The translations under genes and the position numbers were made by a program. From positions 55,001-119,000 of the forward strand of contig NW_024727602.1 in assembly GCF_018991925.1 (NCBI RefSeq): 64,000 nucleotides of DNA, given 5' to 3'. Positions 22,005 to 32,530 of this stretch are shown piece by piece. Source of the stretch: Homarus americanus. Lineage: Eukaryota > Arthropoda > Malacostraca > Decapoda > Nephropidae. The notes under the pieces are model-generated. The model was given only the letters and a program-made list of their open reading frames with translations. It was not told where the DNA came from and made no database searches. Position 1 is the stretch's first letter. Each line of letters begins with the position of its first letter.

Positions 22005-22417
22005 ATAAAGGAGGAGAGCAAGAAAATGGAATAAACATAGACTATTCAGGACGCTAATGGGTGTTGTGGCGGTTGTTGTGCCACAGATCATAAAATATTG
22101 CCGTGACAAGAGGGAACAGTGTTTGATGGTGGTGGTAGGAGGTGGCGGCTACACACTCACACACACACACTCTCTTCATAGCTATACATACTAGTGTCAA
22201 TACATAGGTAATGCATACATCGGGAGTGTGTATAAGAGAGGTGTATGCTGGGGTTTGTAAATAGTTAAAAAGACGAAATAAAATTGGTCGACCTTCCATC
22301 CCGTTTTCTATGACACAAAGAAATTCACAGAAAACGATTTTTTTTTATGTTCAGGTAGGGTCGTTTGGTGTCTTTGTTTATTATTGTTTTAGTTATTTGT
22401 TATTTTGTATTTGTTAT

Positions 22418-22420
<3 letters not shown>
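21641..22420. other. No gene; (GA)n at 21976-22001
   Basis: Unique-looking DNA with a short GA array and a small ACACTC/CACACAC patch at 22150-22172. A T-run plus ATGTTCAG|GTAGGG at 22338-22360 resembles an acceptor followed by a donor, but is weaker than the site at 43.24 kb. Confidence 0.55.

Positions 22421-22468
<48 letters not shown>
22421..22468 (+). repeat. (GA)n microsatellite
   Basis: About 24 GA units. Confidence 0.95.
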
Positions 22469-22473
<5 letters not shown>

Positions 22474-22497
22474 GGAGATAATTGAATTTAGCAGTGA

Positions 22498-22700
22498 TAA
22501 GGTTAGGTTAGGTTACAGTTTGGTTAGGTTAGGTTAGTTTAGTTTAGGTTACAGTAAGGATAGGTTAGGGTAGATTAAGTAAGGGTAGGTTAGGTTAGTC
22601 AGGTTAGGTTACAGTCAAGTTAGATTACAGTCAAGTTAGGTTAGGTTAGGTTAGGTTAGGTCAGGTTAGGTTAGGTTAGGTTAGGTTAGGTTACAGTCCG
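22498..22700 (+). repeat. Interstitial TTAGG-type array, degenerate
   Basis: About 200 bp of GGTTAGGTTA with inserted ACAGT and AAGTTAGATT words; the best run is 22625-22695. The telomere-type pentamer TTAGG reads on the plus strand. Confidence 0.85.
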
Positions 22701-23029
22701 TTTTCGGGGGCGCTATGAGTGATGGCAACTGTAGTTTTTATTTGGGAGTAAATTGGTTTAGCAGCCGCGGTAATGAACCACATCAGCCTGCACCTTCTTT
22801 AACTATTTCTCACTGACACTCTTTCACTGACTCACTTACTGACTCTTACTTACTCTCTCATTGACTCAGTTATTTTGTGACTCACTTATTCATTGTCTTA
22901 CTTACTCATTAACTCTCACTTACTCATTGACTCGTTTATCACGTTTCCCTTTAGAAAAGTTTTGTTTATGTAATAATGATAATAACAACAATAATAATAA
23001 CAATATGAACAAACAACAACAGAAGTGAC

Positions 23030-23158
23030 AACAAGTGACAACAAAAACAACAAAAACAAGTGTAAAAAAAAAACAACAACAACAACAATTAACAAAAACA
23101 AGTGTCAAAAACAGGTGACAAAAACAAAAACAAGTGACAAAAACATGACAAAAACAAT

Positions 23159-23193
<35 letters not shown>

Positions 23194-23195
23194 TG
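23030..23195. repeat. CAAAAACAAGTGA repeats followed by (ATC)n
   Basis: Degenerate ACAAAAACAAGTG units (23035-23150), then about 12 ATC/CAT units (23158-23193). Confidence 0.85.
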
Positions 23196-23479
23196 TATTC
23201 GTTTCCTTTCCCAGTTTTGTCTCTAGTCTAACACAGGGAATTAATTGCTGGGAATTTTTTGGGGGGAGGGAGGAATTTTTTATCTGATGTTCCTGAGTCA
23301 TAACTGAATAGCCTGGGAGGAGGTTGTAAGGCGTCATGTGATAGTCAGTTCTGTGAGACGACGCTAATCGGCTCAAGGGGGAAGCCTCCACACTGTCCCG
23401 TATGTGGAATGAAAGGAGGAATTATATGGTGACCGCCTCCCCCCTTAAGAGATATAAAGGTTGGATGTTAGTTTTGTTT

Positions 23480-23700
23480 TAGACTTTTTCTTTCTTTCGT
23501 TCTTTCATTCGTTCGTTTATTTGTTTGTTTGTTCCTTCCTTCCTTCCTTCCTTCCTGCCTCTTTTATGCATTGTTCCATCTTCCATCCAAACCTTCAGAT
23601 AATATTACCCTCTTTACCCTATACCCTCTTTATTATCCTCCCTCCCTCTCTTATCCCCCCTCCCTCCCTCTCTTATCCCCCCTCCCTCCCTCTCTAAATC
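23480..23700. repeat. (CTTT/GTTT/CCTT)n and CCCTCCCTCTCTTATCC units
   Basis: TTTC/GTTT tetramers grade into CCTT (23525-23556). A C/T-rich 21-bp unit is repeated three times at 23637-23697. Confidence 0.85.
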
Positions 23701-23933
23701 CATCTCATCCCAGTAAGCCTCCCTCTCTTTACCCATTCCACTACTCCTGCACCGTTTACATCCTCTGCCTTTTCTGTCGCCCCCAAAACACAACCCAGAC
23801 GTAGTATTGTTTCTTACCCTCTCCTCCCATTCTGGTAGTCTCAGGTGCAGCCGTGCAGGTAACTTAACATGGTGAGCAGGTATCAATTTTAATTCATTCA
23901 CCTTCAGTATCTGGGAGTTCTTGTTTCACTGTA

Positions 23934-24004
23934 GTTGGGTTGGGTTGGGTTGGGTTGGGTTGGGTTGGGTTGGGTTGGGTTAGGTTAGGTTAGGTTAGGT
24001 TACG
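23934..24004 (+). repeat. (TTGGG)n to (TTAGG)n telomere-like array
   Basis: About nine perfect TTGGG pentamers followed without a break by about four TTAGG pentamers. A G/A transition in one unit followed by local amplification would produce this order. Confidence 0.9.
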
Positions 24005-24850
24005 TTAAGGTAAGGACGTAGCGTTTTATCTTGGAGGTATTTCACTATATATTAACTTAAAATTTCTTGCCTTTGTTTCATATTTTTCAGTTATAGTAAA
24101 TTTCCCTGTTGTGTTGTTCTCTCTGATTTCACTCAATCTTACTATTTTTACTTAACATCATTTATCGACATGTGAGCCTAAGCTGTTGCGTCGCCAGAGA
24201 TGTAATTACCACAAACAATCAATTAATACCATTTATAAATTCTTAAAATAATCAGCCTATTATAGTATTCCATTCTGTATCATATTTACTGTATTACAAT
24301 TTAGTTCTAGTTTTAGTTTGTATTGTTAACCCAAATACACTACGTTGCATTCCTTCTTACCAAAGTTATTATTTTATTCATCTTAGTATTTATCATATTT
24401 ATCTTCTATTTTGTAGTTCCTGTTCACTCATCCGTAGAACAGCTGTTGCTTCATTACCTGTGTAGAGAGACGTGTTAGGTTACTTGCCATCTCCGAACTT
24501 TCATCCTTTCACTCCTGCTTCAGTCACCTTTAACTTCTTGTCCATTATTATGTTGAATACCCATGAAGACAACATATTTTGCCTCAGCCTTATACACCCA
24601 TTGAGACGACACATCTTTCTGCCTCAATCTTATTATACACCTGAAATATATCACTTAGTCCCTCGTTCACTCTCACACGGGGCTTTACTACTAAGGCTCA
24701 TGTTGTAACTATACACCAAGCAGCCTAACTTTTGCCTACTTTTCCATTCATAATTCTTCAGTACATCACAAAGTCTCTCTCTTTGATCCACTTTACCTCA
24801 TGTTTTCTTCAGGTTCAGAAATGCTGTTTGCAAGTTCCTGTTTACATAAA
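24005..24850. other. No gene seen
   Basis: AT-rich unique-looking DNA. TTATACACC words recur at 24590-24715, suggesting a faint old repeat. Confidence 0.55.
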
Positions 24851-24851
24851 G

Positions 24852-24904
<53 letters not shown>

Positions 24905-24912
24905 TTTTTTTT
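24851..24912 (+). repeat. (GT)n followed by a T-run
   Basis: About 25 GT units and an 11-12 base T-run. Confidence 0.95.
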
Positions 24913-25445
24913 CTTGGAATTTAATCTATACAACAACCTCTTTTTTCAGTTTTTTCTTAATTTATCATATATATATTTTTTTTAATTTCCGTCTCTCGGG
25001 TACAATCAAGAGAATCATTTATGTGTTGTTTTTGTACTGTACTTCCTCTCACTGTATTTTTCCCATATTCAAGGATGTTACAGTATTACTCATTATTTTG
25101 TAGATTTTGTAGTTTTACTGTATTTCCCTACATACAACTCTCATTATTTGTAGATTTTGTACTCTCTTTTACTGTATTTTCCCCCAATATACATAGGTGT
25201 TAATCTACTGTAGCCTCTCATCACTCTTATGACACTTAACATGTTAGCTCTACCATCTGACACACTCCTAGTTTAGTTGTATGTCTATTTTCCTCCTACT
25301 AGCGTTTATTACATCTGACTCACCTAACACATACTCCTAGTACTATGTCTATTTTCCTCCTACTAGCGTTTCATCATCTCTCTTCTCCTTTATACCATCA
25401 ACTTCTGGTTCTCTCCCTATTTTTAATCCACTTATAGCTGTTTTA
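24913..25445. other. No gene; diverged ~60-bp repeats
   Basis: Repeated TTTTACTGTATTTCCC / CTCATTATTTTGTAGATTTTGTA words (25035-25200) and duplicated ATGTCTATTTTCCTCCTACTAGCG (25280 and 25345) indicate short local duplications. Confidence 0.6.
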
Positions 25446-25753
25446 TCTCCCTCCCTCCCCTCCCCTCCCTTCCTCCTTCCCTCCCTCCCCTCCCCTCCCC
25501 TCCCTCCTCCTCCCCTCCCCTCCTCCTTCCTCCCCTCCCTCCCTCCTCCCTCCTTCCTCCCTCCTCCCTTCCTCCCTCCTCCTTCCTTCCCTCCCCTCCC
25601 CTCCCCTCCTTCCTTTCCTCCTCCCCTCCCTCCCCTCCCTCCCCTCCCTCCCCTCCTCCCTCCCCTCCCTCCCTTCCTTCCCCTCCCCTCCCTCCTTCCC
25701 CTCCCCTCCCCTCCCCTCCCCTCCCTCCCTCCCCTCCCTCCTCCCCTCCCCTC
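25446..25753. repeat. 308-bp uninterrupted polypyrimidine tract (CCCTCC/CCCCT)
   Basis: Every base on the plus strand from 25446 to 25753 is C or T. It is built from CCCTCC, CCCCTCC and CTTCC blocks without a fixed period. The minus strand is pure purine, with GGGGAGGGGAGGGG-type runs that could form triplex or G-quadruplex structures. The Gly/Arg/Glu frames on the minus strand are artefacts. Confidence 0.95.
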
Positions 25754-26116
25754 ATACAATTTTCTATTTCCTATAAAATCTCAGCTTAACTTTCTTTTCA
25801 CTTTCTTATCCCTGGCGTCTCTCCTTACCAATTTCTTTCAATCTTTCTTCTCCTTGCTTTATTATTCATGTCTCCTCTCTCCCCTGTTCTTGTGGCGATA
25901 CATTTTCTTGCAAGGGTTTTCTCTCCATGTCGATTTTCTCTTCTTTATCGCTGTCTCCTTTTGTCTCATTTTTTTTATATTTCTGATTTTGTTTTTCAGA
26001 CTCTTATTGTATGACTTGAACTCTTGTTGTTGTCTTCTCTCTTGTTTATTTATGTTCTCGTTTTGTTCCTCCTACTATTAACAGCTTCATCTTCACTATT
26101 CTACTCTGTTTTGGGG

Positions 26117-26188
26117 TGTAACCCTAACCCAACCTAACCCAACCTAACCTAACCTAACCTAACCTAACCCTAACCTAACCTAACCTCT
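26117..26188 (-). repeat. CCTAA/CCCAA telomere-like array
   Basis: About 13 pentamers mixing CCCAA and CCTAA (TTGGG/TTAGG on the minus strand), with hexameric CCCTAA slips. Confidence 0.9.
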
Positions 26189-26261
26189 TGTCTTCTCTCT
26201 TGAACTTGGGTCGCGGGATTAAGTGATCGTGTTTGTAAATCTACCACTACCACTGCCAACA

Positions 26262-26600
26262 AGCTCCTCACCCCTACCCTGACAGCTCCTCACCCCTACC
26301 CCGACAGCTCCTCACCCCTACCCCGACAGCTCCTCACCCCTACCCTGCTTATCCCTACCCTGACAGCTCCTCACCCCACCCCGACAGCCTCACCCTACCC
26401 CGACAGCTCCTCACCCCTACGACAGTTCCTCACCTTCCCTGACATGCCCTACCCCTACCCTGACAGGTCCTCACCCCTATCCCGACAGGTCCTCATCCCT
26501 ATCCCAACCGGTCCTCACCCCCTACCCCGACAGGTCCTCAGCCCCACCTCCCGATATGTCACCCTACCCCGACAGGTCCTCACCCCTACCCCGACAGGTG
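26262..26600 (+). repeat. ~21-bp minisatellite (CCTCACCCCTACCCCGACAG)
   Basis: About 15 copies with point variants (GCTCC to GGTCC switches at about 26465) and partial units. Confidence 0.9.
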
Positions 26601-26694
26601 AAGTAATGTGTCCCTAAAGTAATTATAATTATTTTTATTACCTCCTGGTTCTGCTTTCTATCTCATTCTACTAATAACCGGAACTGTTTTGGAA

Positions 26695-26960
26695 GTCGTA
26701 TTTAAGGTCACTGTAGGCTGTCAGGTCAAAGGTCACTGTAGGTTACCAGGTCAGAGGTCACTGTAGGCTGCCAGTCAGGGTCACTGTAGGCTGCCATGTC
26801 AGGGTCACTGTACTGTCAGGTCAGAGTCTATAGGCTGCCATGTCGGGATCACTGTATGCTGCCAGGTCAGAGTCACTGTAGGCTGCCAGATCAGAGGTCA
26901 CTATAGGCTGCCATGTCAGGGATCACTGTAGGCTGCCAGATCAAAGGTCACTGTAGTCTT
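26695..26960 (+). repeat. ~25-bp minisatellite (GTCACTGTAGGCTGCCAGGT)
   Basis: About ten copies of GGTCACTGTAGGCTGCCA(G/T)GTCAGA with small deletions. Only about 95 bp separates it from the unrelated 21-bp array. Confidence 0.9.
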
Positions 26961-27102
26961 ATGTAGTGTAGACAGAAATATCAAACTTGCATTGCTGATC
27001 TCACCTTGAACACCGGCTGGTAAAAAAATACCTGTTGATATTCTAACTTGTTTTAACCCGAAATTAGGAACCAGACATCACCTTTACCTCCCACCTGTCT
27101 GA

Positions 27103-27170
27103 GTGTCTGTCTGTGTGTGCCTGTCTGTCTGCCTGTCTGTCTGTCTGTCTGTCTGTCTGCCTGTCTGTCC
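27103..27170 (+). repeat. (TGTC)n microsatellite
   Basis: TGTC/TCTG array with TGCC variants. Confidence 0.9.
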
Positions 27171-27409
27171 TGTCGTGGTTAGTTTTCCCTGACATATTTC
27201 CCCGATACGGCTTTATCCTGGCGGGGGTGAACCTTAATTAGTGTCTCCCTTTGAGCTGAACTAATGAACTGTTGGAAGGGGAGTTAATCCACCTCACCTC
27301 TCATGACTTATAACCCTTCAACTTAACTTTACACACACACACACACATCCATGAACATCCATCAGTCATGTCGGTAAAGGTGCTCTTGTGCTGAAATAAA
27401 ATTGCTCCC

Positions 27410-27755
27410 ACATCTCATCACATCTACCCCTCCCACATCTCCCCTCCCACATCTCTCCACCCACCACATCTCTCCCACCCACCACATCTCTCCCCCTACC
27501 ATCTCCCACCCACACATCTCTCCCCCTCCACATCTCTCCCCTCCCACATCTCCTCCCTCCCATCTCTCCCACCCACCACATCTCTCCCCCTCCACATCTC
27601 TCCCACCCACCACATCTCTCCCCCCTCCCACATCACCTCCCCTCCCACATCACTCCCCTCCCATCTCCCCCTCCCACATCTCTCCCCTCCACATCTCTCC
27701 CCTCCACATCTCTCCCCCCTCACATCTCTCCACCCCTCACATCTCCTCCCCCTCC
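27410..27755 (+). repeat. ~16-18-bp minisatellite (CCACATCTCTCCCCCTC)
   Basis: About 20 copies. A subset carries CCCACCCACCA in place of CCCCTCC, giving alternating higher-order structure at 27455-27620. Confidence 0.9.
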
Positions 27756-28220
27756 AAAAACACTGGAAAAGACTATGTTCTTTTACTCCCATTACAAGCT
27801 GACAAGGTTGCTACAGTTTAACCCCTATTGTAAGTTACACGATTCTCACTTGGCTGTAATTAATATTGGTCTAGATTTTAGGCTGTGGTTATATCATGTG
27901 CGTCTGGGTATCATGTTCCACCACTAGTCTCCTGAGATTCTCCAAGTGTACGTGATATATTCTCGCCGGCTTAAGGGTTATAAGGATTTAATAGACTCCT
28001 TGTATCATGTCATCTATTGGGGACAAAGAATTAAACGTGGGTGATTAGGTTTTAGTGGTGAGATTTTTTTAATGATAGTCCTAATAAATCATGCCCCCCA
28101 ATACAGGTGTTTTAAGTGACCTCCCCTCACAGATAATGTATAGTCAAATTTACCTATCACCTGTGTTAGCCAATTAGTGTTTTCAGAAATAAAATAGTAT
28201 TTAAGATACCTGTAAAGTGT
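27756..28220. other. No gene seen
   Basis: Unique-looking DNA without recognisable elements. Confidence 0.55.
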
Positions 28221-28356
28221 TCCTCCTCCTCCTCCTTCCACCCCACCTTCCTTCCACCCCTCCTCCCCTTCCACTCCTCCTCCCCTTCCATCCCAACCCT
28301 TTTCCACCCCTTCCCCCTCCTACTCCCCATCCTCTCCTTCCATCCTCCTGGGCTCC
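28221..28356. repeat. CCTTCCACCCCTCCTCCC pyrimidine minisatellite
   Basis: Irregular ~17-bp C/T-rich units with CCA. Confidence 0.8.
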
Positions 28357-29051
28357 TCCTGGTAGGTAACATTCAGAGCACTTGTTCCTCATGACTAAAA
28401 CATGACTTGAAATGGTCACCTCAAGCAACAAGTTCTTGACATTTACTACCATTTTGATTTCATTCCAGGAGGGACACGGTGCTCTTTTTTTATTGAGGAA
28501 TGTTGTGTTGGCCTGAGATGTGCAGTTGTTGAAAGACTTGTGCGTGTGTTTTTCCTTCGCTGTTAAAGACTGTTGTTCTCTCTCTGCCCTTTGACCTACC
28601 CCACAATAGCGAGAAAGGAATAAATATAATAGAAAATAATAAAAATAAATAATTTTTCTTCGGGTTTATCAATATCTGGTCTTGTGTTCAGTAAATTGGT
28701 AAAGAACGCTGTCTCGCCCACAAAAAATATTACCTGAATTTTTCCTGGTCACTTTTTTTTTAAGAACCTGGGCCCAATTGCTCAGCCATATCAATATATT
28801 TTTTTTTATTGCTCACTTTGTAACTTTATTTTTCCAGCTAAAGAAACTGTTGTTGCCATTTGAGAAAAAAACCACGACATTGGTGAAATTTTAGATTCTT
28901 GAGGAAGTTTGATTTTGTATTGTGAAATCTCCAAGGAAATTCCCGTTAGGCGCATTTTCTGTTGTGTTAATTTCCGTTTGTACGAAATTTGTCATGTGTG
29001 GATTATCCTGTTTACGAAAGTCATGTTATGCAAAATTTTCATTATGATTTT

Positions 29052-29052
<1 letters not shown>
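28357..29052. other. No gene seen
   Basis: AT-rich. The region 28890-29160 contains repeated GAAATTTC and GTTGTG..AAATTTCC words without clear periodicity. Confidence 0.55.

Positions 29053-29125
<73 letters not shown>
29053..29125 (+). repeat. (GT)n, ~36 units
   Basis: Uninterrupted GT array. Confidence 0.95.
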
Positions 29126-29130
<5 letters not shown>

Positions 29131-30028
29131 ATTTCCCGTTGTGCAAAATTTCCAATACGTGAAATTAATCTATATAAAAAACACCGAGGCGCACTGACTT
29201 GGTATGTAGTCAATAAAAAAAATAAAGAAAAGAAATGCAATATATAACACACAAACAAAAATTTAAATAAAAAAGTTCAACTATTGCATGGAAGAACTTT
29301 TATAACGGAACATACCGGAGTAAGGAAGGTTTAAGAGTTCCGTCGACATAACCGGCATGGATAAGAGTGAATCAATTCTTAACGTTTTAATTAATTTCAA
29401 GAGTTTTTAAGAGTTAACAATACATAATTCTATCTCAGTGTTGGGGGAGATATAATGTTGGGGAATGTATTGGGAAGTAGGTCTATATTGGGGAAATTTG
29501 GGGTTATTCTGGGAGATGATATGACTATCTTGGGAAATTGTTAGATCTTTCTTGGGAATTGTTCAGTTTATCTGTCTTGGGAATTAAACATTTTCTTGTA
29601 ATTTTAATTTTTCTGTAGAACTTTTTTGCTATATTTTTATTTCATATCTTAATAAAAATTTCCATGATTTTATTGGTTTCATTTCCTCATTTTTCTTATT
29701 TTATTTTATAATTTTATTATTTTTTTTCCATCTTATCATTGTTGTCTCTTATTACCATTTTTTCATTATTATTGTTTTTCTTCTCTTGTTTTTTTATTAG
29801 TTTTACGTTTGTTTATTTAATTTATCATTGCTGTTTTTATTTCCTTATTTATTTATTCTTACTGTTATCTATTTCACGGGTTTTCTTTCCTTCGTCTCTT
29901 TCTTTTCTTACATTTTTGCTTCTTTATTTGTCTTCGTATTATTTTGTGTTGTCTCGGGTTTTTCATTTTAACTGTTTTCTATATTTTTTCTTAACAATGT
30001 GGTTATTTTGGTTTCGTTTGCTACAAGG
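29126..30028. other. No gene; T-rich DNA
   Basis: Includes degenerate TTGGGGAAAT/TTGGGAATT units (29450-29590) and a T-rich tract (29600-29990). Confidence 0.55.
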
Positions 30029-30029
30029 A

Positions 30030-30440
30030 TGCGTTGACCTTCCTTTCCTTCCTCTCGCTTAGGATTGTCCTCCTCGGGTTGTCCTCACTACACCTACCTG
30101 TCAGGATTGGTGTTCCTCCTCGCTCTCTCCCTTCCCGTCAAGGTTGTCCTCCCCACTTTGTTCTTCGGTCACCCTCCAAGATTTCCCCTACCCTCCTGCT
30201 TGTTGTCCTCATTCCCTCCCCGCCACCCATCCACTTTCCCCCCCACATGGTAGAAGCGTCCCAACCTAGTATCGGCGCTGCCCCCTCCCTCCTACCCTCC
30301 CTCCCTGTTGCTTGCCGTGCTTGCGCCCTCGTACGGCCCTGGTGCTCCGGTGACCCTTCTTAGTCTTGCAAGCAGCAGGCGGTCCGCTCATTGATTGAGG
30401 ACGCAGGCAGCCGTCTCCTCCAGGCGAGTGTTCTCAGCTC
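30030..30440. other. GC- and CpG-richer island, possible exon or promoter (unidentified)
   Basis: Composition shifts from T-rich to GC-rich at about 30030, after a strong acceptor-like tract (CCTTCCTTCCTCTCGCTTAG, ending 30061). The part at 30250-30425 has several CpGs and no tandem repeat. A plus-strand frame stays open to a stop at 30361-30363, but its Pro/Ser/Leu-rich product matches nothing recognised. It could be an exon, a promoter or only a local composition shift. Confidence 0.25.
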
Positions 30441-30467
30441 AAGGAGAGAGGCTGGGGTACAACTGTA

Positions 30468-30469
30468 AG

Positions 30470-30510
<41 letters not shown>
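30468..30510 (+). repeat. (GA)n microsatellite
   Basis: About 19 GA units. Confidence 0.95.
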
Positions 30511-30511
<1 letters not shown>

Positions 30512-30549
30512 TGGTGTTGGCTTGTGGTACAGTGGTGTAGGAAGGAAAC

Positions 30550-30670
30550 GGAGGTGAGGGAGAGAGAGGAGGGAAGAGCACGAAGGAGGAGGAAGAAGAG
30601 GAATAAAGAGGAAACAGATGAAGATTAATTGGGGTGGTGGATGATGATATGATGGTGGTGGTGGTGATAA

Positions 30671-30702
<32 letters not shown>

Positions 30703-30715
30703 AGAATGATAGTAG
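30550..30715 (+). repeat. Purine-rich tract and (GGT/GAT)n
   Basis: GGAGGAAGAAGAGG (30580-30605), followed by GATGATGATGGTGGTGGTGG trinucleotide repeats (30640-30705). Confidence 0.85.
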
Positions 30716-31532
30716 TTTGTGGTTGAAATTGCTTCGTCGAGTATATTGCATTTTCTTTCAAATCTTTCTCATTTCCCAGAGATTTCTCATTACTCTTATT
30801 TCCCATTATCTTTTATTTCTCTTGAACAATATTTCTCTTTAGGATGTATATTTCATTGACATTTCTCAGTAACATTTCACATTATTTAGTATTTCTCATC
30901 AACATTTCACATTATTTAGTATTTCTCATTTCTCATACAATTTATATACCTTCGCCAAATTTCCCATTTCATTAAACACAAAAGCAAAACGTAAACAAAT
31001 AAAACAAAAACATACAGGTTAATTGTATGTTCAGGTAGGTGGAGGTTCGACCTTTGAGATATTGTAGGGGAAGAATTTTTTAACAAGATTTGACCGATTG
31101 GAAAATAAAAATCTGGGGAAATTTTTAAAATGATTTAGAAAGAAATTTGTGTGATTTTGAAGGGATTTTTTTTATGAATTTAGGGATTTGAGGAAATATG
31201 TTTAAATTGGTTGAATATTTGGGTTAGAAATTTTAATTTGTTCGGGAATTATATGCGAGTTTAATTATTTCGTATAGTATTTTGTGGGAATATGGAATTT
31301 TTATTTCAATCGGGAAATTTGGGGGTTAGGAATTTTCTTGTTATTTCTGTATATGGATAAGATTTTTTTGGGGGGGGCTTGTTAGATTTCTAAGAGGAAT
31401 ATTATTTTGTTTAGGGAAATTTACTTCGACTAGGGAATTTTGTCAAGGTTAGGGAATTATAATTGAGTTTTGAAATTTTTATGGGGGGAGGAGAGATTAA
31501 TGGATTCTGAGATTTTTTGTTCAAGGGTATAG
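30716..31532. other. No gene; AT-rich with short internal repeats
   Basis: TATTTCTCATCAACATTTCACATTATTTAG is partly duplicated at 30865-30935. The region 31130-31470 has recurring AGGGAATTT words. Confidence 0.55.
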
Positions 31533-31792
31533 GAAGAGAGAGAGGTAATGGGTGAGGGTGAGAGGTAATGGGTGGGAGGTAATGGGTGAGGGTGAGAGGT
31601 AGGGTGAGGGTGAGGTAATGGGTGAGGGTGAGAGGTAATGGTGAGGTAAGAGGTAATGGTGGGGGTAATGGGTGTGGGTGAGAGGTAATGGGTGAGGGTG
31701 AGAGGTAATGGGTGAGGGTAAGAGGTAATGGGTGAGGGTGAGAGGTAATGGGTGAGGGTGAGAGGTAATGGGCGAGGATGAGAGGTGTGGAT
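31533..31792 (+). repeat. 20-bp minisatellite (GGTAATGGGTGAGGGTGAGA)
   Basis: About 13 copies, many perfect, with half-unit deletions. Two minus-strand frames (Pro/Leu/Ser/His repeats) are artefacts. Confidence 0.95.
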
Positions 31793-31877
31793 GGAGGACA
31801 AAGTAAGAGAGAAAGAGAGAGAGGGAGAGAGGCCACAGGTGTTCCTTAGGCCATTATTCACCTGTCTCTGAGCAGGG

Positions 31878-32220
31878 ACCGCTATTCATCACCACCACTA
31901 CCATCACCATTTGCCACCACTATTCACCATCGTTACCACAACCACCATTCATCTTCTCAGCATCACTACTACAACCACTACCATTACTACTCATATCCAC
32001 CATTTCCATTTTCAGCATCATTACCACCTTTACTGCTAATTTCCACCATTACTACCACCATTCATCTCTACCTCCAAAGTAGCCATCACCACTACCTTTG
32101 TCTCCACTATCTCTGCTTCCACCTCCACCACTATCACCACCACCACCACCACCACCACCACCACTACCACCATCACTCTAATGAGCACTATCATTATCAC
32201 CACCATTACTGGCACCATCA
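31878..32220. repeat. Degenerate (ACC/ATC)n region
   Basis: CACCACTACCATCACC-type trinucleotide-rich sequence; the purest part is (CAC)n at 32128-32165. Confidence 0.85.
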
Positions 32221-32284
32221 CCCCTTGAAAACTATGGCCAAAGCTTTTTTCACAAATCTTTAGCGATTTAAGCTTAAATGTCTT

Positions 32285-32530
32285 GAGTTGCAACTGACAT
32301 CACTTTAATGGCGTCAGCTGCCGGAGACTTTTGGTTATTGGCGTCAGCTGCAGGAAACTCAAACAACTTTAGCTTTAGTGGCACCCGGACGAGACCCAAG
32401 CGACTTAGAGAAGCTATAATGGCTCTAACTGCACAAGACTAGTAATTTAATGCAGCTTTAACGTCAGTAGCTGCACAAGACAGTGATTTTAAGCTTTTAG
32501 TGACGTCGACTACACAAGACTCAAGCAACA
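32285..32530 (+). repeat. ~45-bp degenerate minisatellite (GGCGTCAGCTGC core)
   Basis: About five units with AAGCTTTAGTGGCGTCAGCTGCACAAGACTC-like content, heavily diverged. Confidence 0.65.

Noticed and set aside
31048..31058. B-box-like GGTTCGACCTT suggesting a tRNA
   Set aside because: Consensus breaks at the last positions and no A box or cloverleaf can be built around it.
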